Part shown: one piece after another, positions 47,634 to 59,348 of the stretch
Layout of the letters: each line of letters begins with the position of its first letter
How positions within the stretch are numbered: position 1 is the stretch's first letter
Assembly: GCA_032717465.1 (NCBI GenBank)
Contig: CM064670.1
Span: forward strand, 17,447,623-17,511,622
Source: Coenobita brevimanus
Taxonomy: Eukaryota; Arthropoda; Malacostraca; Decapoda; Coenobitidae
Direction: 5' to 3'
Length of the DNA: 64,000 nt
Translations under genes and position numbers: made by a program
Notes under the pieces: generated by a model
Database searches by the model: none
Seen by the model: the letters and a program-made list of their open reading frames with translations, nothing else
Told to the model about the DNA's origin: nothing

Positions 47634-48752
47634 TGGATAAGCTGAGAAAGTTGGGACGAAAGATTTAAAAAGATACGAAACAACCAACAACTGAGGAAGG
47701 AGCTGTCTCTTTAGAACAGAAACGGGGGGAATTAGAGTCTGGTGAATTAGACTTATCAGAATAAGACTTACGTGAGTGGAGAATAGAGAAGTTGGATAAG
47801 ATTGTACAAGTGTTGGATGATATGAGAGCGGGAAATCTTGGGGATAGAGAAGGTAGCCAGGACACTTCTGGGCAATTAGATAGAGAAGAAGACTTGAACG
47901 CTTTGCATTTGCGTTTTGGACGTACATATCAAACAGTGCCTGAGTGTCAAACTAGTTCCGAAATGGCCACTGGTCTTACTGATGAAGGCACTCCTAGTGC
48001 AGAGGAGACTGTGAACATTGGAGAACCTGCTGCAGCAACACCCATGGACACTTTACAAATCCACAAAATCCGGCTCTGAAATTAATCCAAGCACTTACGT
48101 ACCCACTTTCACCTCAAGCATGTTTAGCACCCCACAGGCTTTTGGACAGCAGGGGCAGCATCATTTATTTCCTAATGCTCCTTATGCTAATCCTTGGGGC
48201 CTGAATACTAACAGTGTTGGCATGCAAACCCATGTTAATACTCCTATATGGCATGTACCTAATATGGCAATTATTAGCCTTACTACTGCTACACCTCAAA
48301 CATTACCACCTGTAGCGCCTGTCAGGCAATCTCAGGGATCTTTTGCCCACGCACCTTTGAACTCAGCACAACCGACTATACAGTTTACTGGGGAAGATGA
48401 CTATGACATACATAGGATCCTAAGAGACTGTGAGGCTCAGATACATAGATTGAAGCTTGCCAGTGATGGGGAGAAAATTTGGCATGTTAAAGCTCAAATT
48501 ATGCCAAATTCCCAGGCGGCTGAAATGCTTGAGGCCTCTATTTTCCAAACCAGACCCACTGCTCAGGAATATGAGAGCTTTAAGGAAACCCTTATAAATA
48601 CATTCGAAAGTGACTGCTATGTGTCAGACGCTTGGGTGTTTAGAATGGTAAATAGGACACAGCAGTATTCAGACTGTACTGAAGGCCAAGCCCATGTGAA
48701 AACAGGCAGGTGTTATGCGGAAGCTAGCAAAGCTTTGGTAACTTCAGGCTAG
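47634..48752 (+). pseudogene. Endogenous retrovirus gag
   Basis: Two main open stretches: 47792-48079 (LDKIVQVLDDMRAGNLGDRE) and 48018-48752 in another frame. The second has a Pro/Gln-rich part then a capsid-like helical region (RILRDCEAQIHRLKLASDGE, MLEASIFQTRPTAQEYESFK). Stops near 47672 and 47763 break the N-terminus. Gag would form the particle core. Identification rests on position before the protease and on composition. Confidence 0.55.
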
Positions 48753-48888
48753 GGAGACATAGTTGGGAGATTGTCTTATGAAAACATAGCTCGTCTCTTA
48801 GAGTACCTCCAGTACTTGTTTTGTTTGGCCCCTGCTAGGCGAGATAGAGTACTTAGGCAGGCGAAATCCTGAAATAGCCCTTCAATAC

Positions 48889-49395
48889 TTGAACTTCAAG
48901 TTAAAAGCGAAGGCAGGTGAAAGAGAGGGCGGAAGGACTGTCTTAGCTGTGAACACAGAGAAACCAAACCCCGCTGGTAAGCTCTGTACTGTGTGCAGTA
49001 AGTGTTGGAAGGCTAAAAAGGCAGCACGCCAGGTAGCTAAGGCCAACACAACTGCCACATCTGGGTTTAGTACTTCTGTTTAAAGCAATCAGGCAACAAA
49101 CAACCAAGTAACCAGCCCATCACAGCATAACCAAACCAAAGCTATGAAGCCAAAGGTACAAAGGTGGTGTGTCATACACGGGCAGTGTCCTCACTCCTTG
49201 GACTATTGCCCATTGTCATTGCCAATAGGGAGCGACTGGGTAACATGGCAAAATCAGGGGAAGCTCAGAGCCGCACGCAGAAATAACCTGAAAGGTCATG
49301 CAGTCCACCGATGCGTGTGTGGCAACTATAAAAAAGGTGAATTTATTGTCAATTCCTTGGATTGTAGAGAAAGGCCAGGTGTCCTTGACAGTTGA
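48889..49395 (+). pseudogene. Gag C-terminus with C/H motif
   Basis: Basic segment with KLCTVCSKCWKAKKAARQVA (48889-49083), then after a stop WCVIHGQCPHSLDYC (49144-49395), a C/H-rich pattern like a degenerate nucleocapsid zinc knuckle. It overlaps the protease frame at its 3' end. Confidence 0.45.
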
Positions 49396-49582
49396 CACCG
49401 GGGCGTGTGCAAACATTATATCTAGTAGAGCTCTAGAAAGGCTGAGACAGCTGATGCCTCGAGCACATTGGACGTTATCAGCACCCAATGTGATTTTGAC
49501 AGGTGTGACAGGGAGTAAAATGAAGATCATAAGCCAGGTACCGCTGACACTGAGGGCAGATAAACGATCTCCTGTATTCTGA
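49298..49582 (+). pseudogene. Retroviral protease, first part
   Basis: VSLTVDTGACANIISSRALE carries the catalytic D-T-G of retropepsins. The frame stops at 49582, just before the LINE insertion. The late protease strand appears on the far side at about 52905-52970 (FPLPADGLLGLESMEDYNVV), confirming that the LINE landed inside the protease region. Confidence 0.75.
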
Positions 49583-49750
49583 GGAGTAGACTGTAGCACC
49601 AGTCGAGCAGGGCAGTACTCCCGAGGTGGATGGAAAGCTGATGACAGGGAGTGCTGGAGCTCCCGTTTCATCAGCCCTCAGGACTAGTTCCTGACCATCC
49701 CCCTTTGCTGAACTTTTTCAGTGTCTCAGTTACACAGAGAGTAGGCCAGC

Positions 49751-50230
49751 ATGCTCTCCAGTACAAATTTCTCTAACTATCTGCACCAAACTACATGCAC
49801 AGTACACACTACACTTCCTTTTCCAAAAATCAAAAATCATGGCATCACAACACACAGACTCGGAGTCCCCAGGGGGGGGACCATAAATGCTCCCACCATC
49901 CGCTCCTCTCCTGATGACGATTCGAGGTGCCTGGAACCACTGTCTGACTCTCTTCTTCTTCATTTCTGCAACATTCGCGGCCTTTCCTCTAACTTTCGCT
50001 CTGTTGAGCACCACCTCTCCTCCTCTAAACCTCACCTTTTTCTAACGGAGACTCAGCTGTCTGAGGCAACTGACAGCAAACCCTTTTCTGTATCCTCCTA
50101 CTTTCTCTATACTCATTTCAAAGCCAAAGGTGGCTGTTGTGTATATATACGCAACGACTTATCTAGCTCTCATGTTCCTGAACTCGATTCTTCTGAATTC
50201 TCTACACTCTGGCTTCCAGTCATTCTCTGA
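49751..50230 (+). pseudogene. Copy 3: endonuclease N-part
   Basis: LLHFCNIRGLSSNFRSVEHH, FLTETQLSEATDSKPFSVSS, CCVYIRNDLSSSHVPELD. The Asn and Glu catalytic motifs are present. The frame ends at 50230 and coding continues in another frame from about 50240 (shared with the next ORF), so one small indel separates them. Confidence 0.8.
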
Positions 50231-50325
50231 CTAAATATATCTGTGCTGTTTACTTATCCCCTAATTCTACTGACTATCAAAAATTCTTCGACTATCTTAC
50301 TTCTACGAAGGAACACATTCTATCC

Positions 50326-52773
50326 ATGTCTCCTTTCTCTGAAATCTCCATTCTTGGAGATTTCAATGTTCACCACCACCTTTGGCTCTCCTCTCCTTTC
50401 ACGAATCCACCTGGTGAACAAGCCTACATCTTTTCTATCCTTAATGACCTAGAGCAGCTTGTACAGCACCCTATCCGTATCCCTGACCGCCTTGGAGAGA
50501 GCTCCAACATACTTGACCTCTTCCTCACAACTAATCCTTCTGCTTACTCTGTTAATCTTTTCTCTCCGTTGGGCTCCTCCGATCACAACCTTATTACCTT
50601 AACCTGTCCTATCACTCCGGTACGGCCTCTGGACCCTCCAGGGAAACGTCGTCTGTGGCATTTTAGAGCTGCGGACTGGGAGGCCCTCAGGCAGTACTTC
50701 TTTGATTTTCCCTGGAATGATTATTGCTTCCATGGCCGGGAGCCATCTGAGTGTGCCTTGCGCATTACGGAGGTTATTCTCTCGGGCATGGAAGCATACA
50801 TTCCTTTCTCATATCCTTTGACTAACGCAAGAAAGCCTTGGTTTAATCACGCTTGTTCTAATGCTGTCCGCAACAAGGAGAGGGCCTACAAAAGGTACCG
50901 GAGCCAACCCACCCCTGAATCACATCATCTTTACGTTTCTGCCCGGAATCGTGCTAATGTTCTTCGCTCTACTAAAAATAATTTCATCCATACTAAATGC
51001 TCTCAACTCTCCAACTCGAATTCTTCCCGCTTCTTCTGGCACCTTGCCAAAAATCTTTCTAACAACTTTACCTCATCATCCTTCCCTCCTCTTTTCTACT
51101 CTGATGGTTCTGTAGCTATTTCTTCTACTGATAAAGCAGATCTCTTCGCACAGACTTTCTCCTCCAATTCCACCTTAGACAATTCCGGTGCTGTTCCTCC
51201 ATCACTTCCCCCCTCTGACTTCTTCATGGCTGACATTAAAATTTCTTCAGTTGATGTATTTTCTGCCATCATTGGCCTCAATACTAACAAGGCATATGGG
51301 CCTGATGGGGTCCCTCCTGTTGTTCTCAAGAACTGTGCTTCTGTGCTTACACCCTGCCTAGGCAAACTCTTTCGCCTTTGTCTGTCAACTTGTACCTTTC
51401 CTTCTTGCTGGAAGTTTGCTCTCATTCAGCCAGTCCCAAAGAAGGGTGACCACTCCCAACCCTCCAACTATCGTCCAATTGCTTTAACGTCCTGTATTTC
51501 AAAAGTTTTTGAGTCAATTCTCAATAGGAAAATTTTAAGGCATCTTTCCTATCACAACCTTCTTTCCGATCGTCAGTATGGGTTCCGTCTGGGATGCTCC
51601 ACTGGCGATCTTCTCACCTACCTTTCAGACTCCTGGTCATCCTCCTTTCGGGACTTTGGCGAAAGCTTTGCCATTGCACTTGACATCTCAAAGGCTTTCG
51701 ATCGAGTCTGGCATAAATCTTTAATTTCCAAACTGCCCTCTTACGGTTTCTATCCTTCTATCTGTGCCTTCATCGCTAGCTTCCTTTCTGGTCGTTCTAT
51801 AGCCGCTGTTGTAGATGGCCATCGTTCTTCTCCTAGATCTATCAACAGTGGTGTTCCTCAGGGCTCTGTCCTATCACCAACTCTCTTCCTTTTATTCATC
51901 AATGATCTTCTAAGCTGTACATCTAACCCTATCCACTCATATGCTGATGACTCCACCCTTCACCTTTCCATTCGGTTCCCGCAACGCCCATCTCAACAGT
52001 TGCTTCAACAAACAATGTATGAGGCTATGGCACACCTAATGTCTGACTTGGCTCGTATCTCTGACTGGGGTAAAAATAATATGGTTGTTTTTAATGCATC
52101 TAAGACTCAGTTCTTACACCTATCAACCCGACAAAATCTTCCACAGGTATACCCATTAATGTTTAATAATATTCAGCTTAATCCTGCATCATCCTTGAAC
52201 ATGCTTAGGGTTTCATTTACTCGGGACTTATCTTGGAAAGATCATATTACATCTCTTGTAAAATCTGCTTCCAAGAGATTGGGTGTGCTAAGCCGACTCC
52301 GCTCTTTATTTACCCCTGCACAATTGTTGACTTTATACAGGGGTTTTATCCACCCCTGTGTGGAGTACAACTCTCATGTGCGGGGAAGCTCTCCACATAC
52401 AGCCCTTCTCAATAGGGTGGAGTCAAAGGCTTTTCGTCTCATTAACTCTCCTCCTCTTACTGACTCCCTTCAACCTCTGTCTCTTCGCTGCACTGTTGCA
52501 TCTTTATCTCTTTCTATCGCTACTTTAATGGTCACTGCTCCTCTGAACTGTCTGCTTGCATTCCTCCACCTCTACGACGGGCGCATAGCACCCGTCTGGC
52601 AGCAAACTCTCATCCCTTTTCTGTCCAACTCTCTAATGCAAGAGTTAACCGTTACTCCCAGTCTTTCATTTATGCAACAGGTCAGCTCTGGAACTGTCTC
52701 CCTCTGTCTGTATTTCCTGCTACCTATGATCTCCAGTCTTCCAAACGCAGTGTGTCCAGGCATCTCAAAATGA
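50326..52773 (+). CDS. Copy 3: endonuclease end and reverse transcriptase, open
   Basis: 815 codons open. Endonuclease: [93 protein letters not shown] (catalytic Asp), [31 protein letters not shown] (catalytic pair). C-terminal: [40 protein letters not shown]. Near 52513 a T is missing relative to copies 1 and 2, so the last 85 or so residues are in a wrong frame. Otherwise the best preserved copy of this family in the window. Confidence 0.85.
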   Translation: MSPFSEISILGDFNVHHHLWLSSPFTNPPGEQAYIFSILNDLEQLVQHPIRIPDRLGESSNILDLFLTTNPSAYSVNLFSPLGSSDHNLITLTCPITPVRPLDPPGKRRLWHFRAADWEALRQYFFDFPWNDYCFHGREPSECALRITEVILSGMEAYIPFSYPLTNARKPWFNHACSNAVRNKERAYKRYRSQPTPESHHLYVSARNRANVLRSTKNNFIHTKCSQLSNSNSSRFFWHLAKNLSNNFTSSSFPPLFYSDGSVAISSTDKADLFAQTFSSNSTLDNSGAVPPSLPPSDFFMADIKISSVDVFSAIIGLNTNKAYGPDGVPPVVLKNCASVLTPCLGKLFRLCLSTCTFPSCWKFALIQPVPKKGDHSQPSNYRPIALTSCISKVFESILNRKILRHLSYHNLLSDRQYGFRLGCSTGDLLTYLSDSWSSSFRDFGESFAIALDISKAFDRVWHKSLISKLPSYGFYPSICAFIASFLSGRSIAAVVDGHRSSPRSINSGVPQGSVLSPTLFLLFINDLLSCTSNPIHSYADDSTLHLSIRFPQRPSQQLLQQTMYEAMAHLMSDLARISDWGKNNMVVFNASKTQFLHLSTRQNLPQVYPLMFNNIQLNPASSLNMLRVSFTRDLSWKDHITSLVKSASKRLGVLSRLRSLFTPAQLLTLYRGFIHPCVEYNSHVRGSSPHTALLNRVESKAFRLINSPPLTDSLQPLSLRCTVASLSLSIATLMVTAPLNCLLAFLHLYDGRIAPVWQQTLIPFLSNSLMQELTVTPSLSFMQQVSSGTVSLCLYFLLPMISSLPNAVCPGISK

Positions 52774-53168
52774 TCGGATCTTGAATATGGCTCTCTATTG
52801 TATATTGTTTTTCTCTTTGAGGGAACTGTTACTGCACGCTCATGGCCTTTGGTTCCTTCTTCTTCGCATTAAAAAAAAAAAAAACTTGCTACATTCTATG
52901 TGGTTGAGGACTTCCCTCTGCCAGCTGATGGGTTATTGGGCCTTGAGTCCATGGAGGACTATAATGTGGTTATACACTCTCAGAGACATTCCATTACCTT
53001 TAATGTGAGGGAGTTTATGGGCCTTGTTCCCTCAGCGACCAAAACTGAATATAGTGGCATCCAACAAGGAGTCATTCAACCAGTTGTTTCCCCGACAGGT
53101 GTAGCATCAAGGGAATCGCCAGACGAACTTAAAACAGACGGTATGGGCTGGAAGCAGGTCAAGCTATA

Positions 53169-53489
53169 GTGAGTGGGAATCACCACTTGCCAAGTTGGAC
53201 TGTCTGCAAAATTCCTGTCCGAGTACCTGATGTGTCGGTGGGAACTGATGTGGCATGCTTACCGGAGACCATAAAACATAAGGCATTGTTGCTGGAGTCC
53301 ACCCTGAGTAGTGTCAGACAAGACCAGAAGACGCCCCTCTTCATCGCAAATATGAGTGGTGGCGGAGTTAAACTCAGAGATGGATGTTATGTCGGCGACT
53401 TGATATGCAATGATGCCCCCGTAGGGGAAGTGGACGAGGTACCAGTGATCTCTCCAGTAGTTACATCGAAAACAACGACTCAGTCATAA
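53169..53489 (+). pseudogene. Pol connector between protease and RT
   Basis: 106-codon ORF (LLLESTLSSVRQDQKTPLFI, NMSGGGVKLRDGCYVGDLIC), the beta-rich connector usual in Gypsy Pol before RT. Its frame differs from the protease remainder upstream (stop at 53167). Confidence 0.5.
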
Positions 53490-53564
53490 CTTATACGCCT
53501 AGGGAGAGAAAGTTTGCTAGGACATTATGTGAAGGTAACAGACAATGTTAACCATAAAGCGTGA

Positions 53565-54380
53565 TTGCTAGCACTTCTTAAAGAATTCTCCGACGTAGTG
53601 GGACTTCCAAGAGAACCGCGGGGTAGGACTGGTAGGGTGAAACATCATATTAGTTTATGCCTTGGTACAAATCCGATATATGTGCCTGCATACCGTCTAC
53701 CACACAGCCAAAGGAAAGCAGTGGAAGAGGAAGTTGAAAAGATGCTTCATGATGAAGACATCCAGCCTTCTTCTTCACCTTAGAACACACCTCTCTTTCT
53801 GGTGCCTAAAAAGGACGGTGGTGTGAGACCTGTTGTGGATTTCCGGCAAGTGAACAAGGTAACCGTACAGGATCGTTTCCCAATTCTGCATCTCAGAGAC
53901 TTACTACAGTCCCTGGGTAAGGGAAATACCATTTTTACCTGCCTGGATTTAGCGTCAGGGTATTAGTAGGTGGAACTGACCAAAGAGTCTCGTCCCATCA
54001 CTGCCTTTAGCACTCACTGTGGGCACTTTGAATTTCTCAGGATGCCTTCCGGATTGAATAATGCTCCTTTGACATTTCAGAGGATGATAAATCAGTTGTT
54101 TGGTGACATGATAGGGCAGGACGTCTTGGCATATCTAGATGACTTGATAATTGTGAGCAAGAACATAGACGTTCACTTTAATAAGTTAAAACGAGTGATG
54201 GAAACCTTAAGTTCCACGGGTCTGAAAATCAAGCTGTCGAAGTGTGAGTTCCTGAAGTCATGTGTTAGGTTTCTAGGGCACTTAGTCGACGGTGATGGCA
54301 TTAAGGCTCTTCCAGATAAGGTTACTGCCATGATAAATTCCATACACCCAAGCCCAAGGATAACGTTTGCTTGTTTCTAG
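53565..54380 (+). pseudogene. Reverse transcriptase
   Basis: Blocks in order: ISLCLGTNPIYVPAYRLPHS, FLVPKKDGGVRPVVDFRQVN, TCLDLASGY (catalytic Asp), FLRMPSGLNNAPLTFQRMIN, DVLAYLDDLIIVS (catalytic pair), FLKSCVRFLGHLVDGDGI. A stop near 53780 and two adjacent stops after SGY (about 53966-53971) interrupt it, and the thumb region ends at a stop at 54380. Catalytic residues remain, but no full protein can be made. Confidence 0.85.
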
Positions 54381-54499
54381 GGCTCACTGGCTTCTATAGG
54401 GGCATTGTCCACGGATATGCTGCTATCTCATCACCATTAACGGCACTACTCAAGAAGGATGCAGCATGAAAATGGGGATCATCGGAAGAGAAAAGCTTC

Positions 54500-54926
54500 A
54501 ATGACCTCAAGAAATCCATGACTGAAGGTCCTGTGTTAGCATTTCCTGACTATAGTCAACCTTTTTACCTGTGCACGGACGCCTCAGGTTCGGGTCTGGG
54601 AGTCGTGTTACAGCAGAAGGATGAGCAAGGCAAAGTGCACACCATTGAGTATGCCAGTAGGGCACTAAGACCCCCAGAAAGGAATTACTCGGCGAGACAC
54701 TTGGAGACATTAGCAGTCGTATGGGCGTTAGGGCATTTCTAGGATATCATCTTCAGTTACTGGATAATTGTTTTAACTGACCATGCACCCATACCCAACC
54801 TGTTCAAAGGGAAGAACCTGCACAGAAAGGTTGCGCATTGGTACAGCAACATAATGGAGTTTGACCCAGAAGTCAAATATTTACCGGGCCATCAAAATCT
54901 CATAGCCGACACGCTGAGTAGAAACA
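54500..54926 (+). pseudogene. RNase H domain
   Basis: FYLCTDASGSGLGVVLQQKD (catalytic Asp), IEYASRALRPPERNY, HLETLAVVWALGHF (catalytic Glu), then after a stop at about 54740 VLTDHAPIPNLF and LPGHQNLIADTLSRN (last Asp). Gypsy-type RNase H order. Confidence 0.8.
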
Positions 54927-55001
54927 TTGTTGCTGCCATATCTGAGGATATCTCTCATACTGGGTATTCCCCGGACACAGTAAAAGCGGAACAACGTAAG
55001 G

Positions 55002-55646
55002 ATGCAATGTGGTCTCAAGTCATCTGTACCTTGGAGTCTGGCAACGAGACTTGTCCTTCAACGAGGTCTCTTGTATAACAAACCACCAGGGAAGTGCACT
55101 GTGTATCAATTGGTTGTTCCTGCTACCCTACAGCAAACCACGCTACAGTTGGTTCATGATGTACCGCAAGCAGGTCATCCCGGACGCGACAGATGCATAT
55201 GTGAGGCAAGAAAGAAGTACTATTGGCCAACCATGAGGAAGGACATAGAAGCCCACGTTAGTCAATGTGTCAAGGGCACGGAAATACGAGGAATGACTGG
55301 ACCTCCAACTCCCATCTTGGAGTATCCCCTGCCAGAATAACCTTGGGATACAGTCTCCACTGATCTCTTGACGTTGCCAAGAAGTCGTCAAGGCTCACAC
55401 TATGTTGTTTTAGCACCTTTACAGACGAAAACTGCAGATGAGGTGGCACACGCTTTTGTAACCTCAGTGATTTGTCCATATTCTACACCCAAGGTATTGC
55501 TCAGCAATAATGGCAGTGAATTTCGTAATCAGGTGTTACAGGAAATCTGTTGTACATATGGGGTAAAGCAAGTCTTTGTTACTCCTTATGATCCCAAGAG
55601 CAATGGCCTTGTGGAGAGGACAAACAGGAAGGTATTGGAAGTCTGA
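55002..55646 (+). pseudogene. Integrase zinc and catalytic domains
   Basis: Zinc domain: QLVHDVPQAGHPGRDRC, WPTMRKDIEAHVSQC; the last ligand Cys is absent (QCVKGTE). Catalytic core: STDLLTLPRS (first Asp), LLSNNGSEFRNQVLQEICCT (the second-Asp position reads Asn), NGLVERTNRK (Glu). Stop near 55340 between domains and at 55646. The Asp-to-Asn change removes a metal ligand. Confidence 0.8.
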
Positions 55647-55774
55647 GACCTGCAATCAGCTCGATGGAGGATGCCTGGCAGGACTGGTTACCACATGTAG
55701 CGGCTACCAAAAACTCTTCAGACAACGCGTCAACTAGGAAATCTCCTCATTATATCCTTTAAGGAGAAGAGAAA

Positions 55775-56239
55775 GTGTTGCCCTATGATTTGCTAGCTGG
55801 ACCTCCTACTCCGGTGTACAATCCCGAGGATTATAACATGGTCCGACTTGCAAGATTTCAACGCATACATAGTGAAGTACAGAAAAGATTAAAAGCCTCA
55901 GAAGTGAAAATGGTGGCGAAACAACACAAAGGTAGTCAAGAAAAGACGTTGGATATAGGCCAGAAGGTGATGGTCCAGAATCCTGAAAGAACTTCCAAGC
56001 TCAACCCTAAGTTTCATGGGCCATGTACAATTGTGGAAAGAGTGTATGGACATACCTATAGAATAAGGAATGATGCGAGTGGAACTCAGGAGATAGTACA
56101 TGCTGACAGGATCAGGCCAGTAAGTCAAGAGCTAGGCCTAACCAACCAATCGTCTGATGTGTTGTCCCCTCTGTCTTCGTCACAGTCTATGTCGTTATCT
56201 GTGCCTGTCCCTATCCAAGAGTATTCCACCAAGCTATGA
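55775..56239 (+). pseudogene. Integrase C-terminal GPY/F module
   Basis: 154-codon ORF with LDIGQKVMVQNPERTSKLNP then KFHGPCTIVERVYGHTYRI, the SH3-like GPY/F module of Gypsy and retroviral integrases. No chromodomain seen. Its end overlaps the start of env in another frame, as usual for compact proviruses. Confidence 0.75.
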
Positions 56240-56280
56240 TCCCACAGCAAGGGCGATAAAGGGAGTATCTTCTCTTGCAG

Positions 56281-56487
56281 AAATGTGGCTGCGGCTTGTA
56301 CTCCTCTCACGTTGCTTGGGTTGGACCTATGGAACGACAACAGACACGGACACGACTGCGCTGATGCCAGGAGCACTGAAAAGCCCACTAGGAGAAGTCG
56401 TGGTGGTAGAAGACACTGTCTGTATGCACTGCCCTATGGATGACTACCGAGCTCCAGACACTGTTAGAGGTGCTTATAAGGGATTAC
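56281..56487 (+). pseudogene. Envelope N-terminus with signal peptide
   Basis: From the Met codon within 56157-56645, MWLRLVLLSRCLGWTYG is a plausible signal peptide, followed by about 50 residues with a CMHC pair. The frame runs into the piggyBac TTAA at 56488. The remaining envelope resumes after 60264. Confidence 0.55.
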
Positions 56488-56495
56488 TTAACCCC

Positions 56496-56566
56496 TTAAC
56501 CGCGGGACATCACTTTCGTGATGCTCGGGCGCAATGGATCATACCGCGGGGCGTCACTTTTGTGAT
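56496..56566 (+). repeat. Subterminal repeats at the piggyBac 5' end
   Basis: CCGCGGGACATCACTTTC-GTGAT at 56500-56522 and CCGCGGGGCGTCACTTTT-GTGAT at 56544-56566, a direct repeat 44 bp apart, each ending in a small hairpin (ATCAC/GTGAT type). CCGCGGGACAC recurs near the right end at about 60216. Likely transposase-binding sites. Confidence 0.6.
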
Positions 56567-57208
56567 TCTGTGTTATTTTGAATTATCCCGGGCTTTCAAG
56601 TGTTGGCTTGTATCATCTATCAGTACTGCCAATGTCCAACACTAGTCAGCACTCCAAATCTCATCTGTACTCCCATCCATTGTTGACATTTTAGCGATTT
56701 CCCCCCCTTCCTGACTCCCCTCCCTACCTGCCCTCCATTACCCTGTTCTCTCGCCTCCCAGGCCGCGCTGCGCTAAGCAAATCTCCCCTGGATTTTTCCA
56801 CAGATTTCATCCATTGAAATAAGCCCTATGCCCTATACTTATACAAAATAATATATACCAAAAAAAAAATAAGGTAAGTGATAGTGTTATACACTAGGTA
56901 TTGGCTAATTATCACCTGACAACACCTCACGTGCATTCATTCGCTACATTACCATGGTAATTTCCCCTTTGAATTATGCCTTGTAATCTATGTCTGTAAT
57001 AAAAATATATATCAGAAAGGAAGGGAGCAGCCTAAGTGACATTTACATTCATCAGGAACTACCTATTTCTTTATGTATTGCCGAGATTTTCTACCAATAA
57101 TTTATTAGCATGTAAGTTACCAGCTGTCAGCCTCAGTGTCATTGTCAACCCTTGCCTTCTCAGATAAGCCGCGGCATTTAGTTCCTTGTCCTCCGCTGTG
57201 GTCAAACC

Positions 57209-59348
57209 ATGTCGCACTCACGCCCCGCCATTTCTGCCGCTTCTGCGCCCATTGCAAAGGGCCCCATGACCTCTACACTCATAAAAAGTCATGAGGGAAG
57301 CAGGAAAGGACTTAGTGACTCTGCAGTGGCACGTGAACTAGCAGAATTGTCTATGGTGATGATGGATAGTGATTTTGGTGATTCGGGTGAATCGTGTGAT
57401 GAGCCGGGTGAGGTAATCGTGCCAGAAAGTGCTAGTACGAGTGCTTCAGTGTCGGGAGTTATCCCTTGCTCCAAGGGAAAGGAGCCGTTAGTGCAGCAAG
57501 GGAAGGAATTTGGGAAGGGAGTGAAAAGGCGGCGTGTTAGCCCCAGAACAATGGCCCCGCGTGACCCAGCCCACCATGAGTCCCGAGTTGATTCACCTCC
57601 CCGTTCCCCAAGCCCCACTTCACCCATTTCTTCCTCTTCATCTGCTGAGTTATCTCTGGAGTCTTCGTCGTCGGAGTCACCCCCAGCATCAACAGTGAAG
57701 GCAGGCCATAGAGGAAGAGGTAAATCCCTGACAAGTAAAAGTAGAGTTGGTACTAGAGTAAGGGCTGCTAGTGCTGTATGGCAACCCAGGGTCAGTGCGA
57801 GTGACCTTGAACAGGGTAAATCTGCCTCACAGCCACCCACCACCACCATCCACCCTACACCACCACGACAGGGAATCCTGGACGCCTTCGCATGGACGGA
57901 AGGGTCCGATTTTGTGCCAGAACATTTAGTTTTTGATGAGAGCTCCTCAGGAGTACAGCCTGCCTTCACTCTTGACGATAATGCTGAGTGTGTGGACTAC
58001 CTTTTGGCCTTCCTAGATGATGAAGTCATGCAGTACATATGTGATGAGACCAACAGGTATGAATCACAACGTGCTGCAAGTGGTACAGGTGCAGCCAAGA
58101 TGCAACAGTGGTCCATGCTGGGAGTGCAGGAGCTGTATGTGTTCTTTGCCCTCATGCTTCTCATGCCACACTCCAAGAAGCATGAGTTGGAAGAATACTG
58201 GTCCATGGACCCCTTACTACCCTCACCCACCTTCAATAAGTACATGGCCAGAGATCGCTTCCGGAACATCACGGGAAACCTGCACTTTGCCGACAACGAT
58301 GTACCTTCCCAAACTGACCCACTCTGGAAGATCCGGGAGATTCTGAGCAGAATGAAGGATAAGTTTATGTCATTCTTCCACCCCTTTCAGAAGGTTGTCA
58401 TTGACGAATCCTTGGTTTTGTTCAGAGGACGTCTTCGGTTTGTACAGTACATTCCAAACAAACGCCATCACTTTGGAATTAAGTTCTTTGTACTATGCGA
58501 CAGTAAGACGGGGTACATCCTTGACCTCATCATTTATTCAGCCAGCACTGTCGATCTGGATAAAACATACCCCTTTGGCTTCTCAGGCTGTGTAGTGAAA
58601 GTGCTCCTTGAAAAGTATTTTGGTGGGAATCATGTGCTGTATACAGACAACTATTATACAGCACCGAAACTTGCCAAATACCTTTCAGAGCACGGCATTG
58701 GCTCCTGCGGCACTGTCAAAAGTAATTGTGCCCACTTCCCTAAATTCACAGAGGCAGGAACCTCGCAGCGAGGAGACGTGCACCTATGCAAGTCTGAGAA
58801 GATGCTGGCAATACGGTGGCATGACAAGAGGGTCGTGCACATGCTCACCACCGTACATAAGGGGGAAATGACAGACAGTGGGAAGGTCGACCGTAGGACA
58901 GGCGAACCTGTGATGAAACCTGATGCTGTGTTAGACTACAATATCAACATGCGGCTGGTGGACAAGTCCGACATGATGATTGGTGAGATCGACTGCCTCA
59001 GGAAGAAAACTAGGTGGTACAGGAAAGTTTTTCTGCATCTCAGATATGACGATGCTGAACGCCTTCATCCTGTACAAGATGAAGGTCAAGCCACCCAAGT
59101 CCTTCTCCCTGAGGTTGTTCGCCAGGACTTGTGTCCAGCAGCTGCTGGAAAGATATGGTAGGAAGACAGCAGGAACTCCAAGGCGCCATCCAGTAACTCT
59201 TCCCGACCGACTTGAGCAGAGGGCGTATATGGATCGGCACAGACTGGAGCTAATGCCTGCCACAGGTAAAAGGAAGGCTGCGATCCGCAGGTGTCAGGTG
59301 TGTGCACATACCACCCACCGCACACCTGAGCACAAACGCACCTCTTAG
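57209..59348 (+). pseudogene. piggyBac transposase, frameshifted near the C-terminus
   Basis: First ORF 57209-59161. Residues 1-220 are acidic and Ser/Pro-rich, low complexity. The DDE_Tnp_1_7-type core follows: LEEYWSMDPLLPSPTFNKYM, VVIDESLVLFRGRLRF (Asp399), VLYTDNYYTAPKLAKYL (Asp480), MRLVDKSDMM (Asp585). Spacing 81 and 105 resembles the three Asp of piggyBac. After KVFLHL, near 59040, a one-base change shifts the frame; the expected DMTMLNAFILYKMK continues in the ORF at 58980-59348. That ORF ends at a stop (59346) inside the Cys-rich domain (CQVCAHTTHRTPEHKR); more Cys pairs follow (QCAECQVPLCVTC). The catalytic core is otherwise complete. Cut-and-paste at TTAA is the family reaction. 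Confidence 0.9.

Larger units (their letters stand above)
49602..52884 (+). mobile_element. Jockey-like LINE, copy 3, full-length
   Basis: Starts GTCGAGCAGGGCAGTACTCC like copy 2 and ends in poly(A) (52871-52884). Inserted in the protease region of the endogenous retrovirus; retroviral coding resumes right after the poly(A). No target duplication recognised. 3283 bp with a single endonuclease-RT ORF. Confidence 0.9.

Noticed and set aside
57289..57969. 226-codon minus-strand ORF
   Set aside because: Antisense of the low-complexity N-terminus of the piggyBac transposase.
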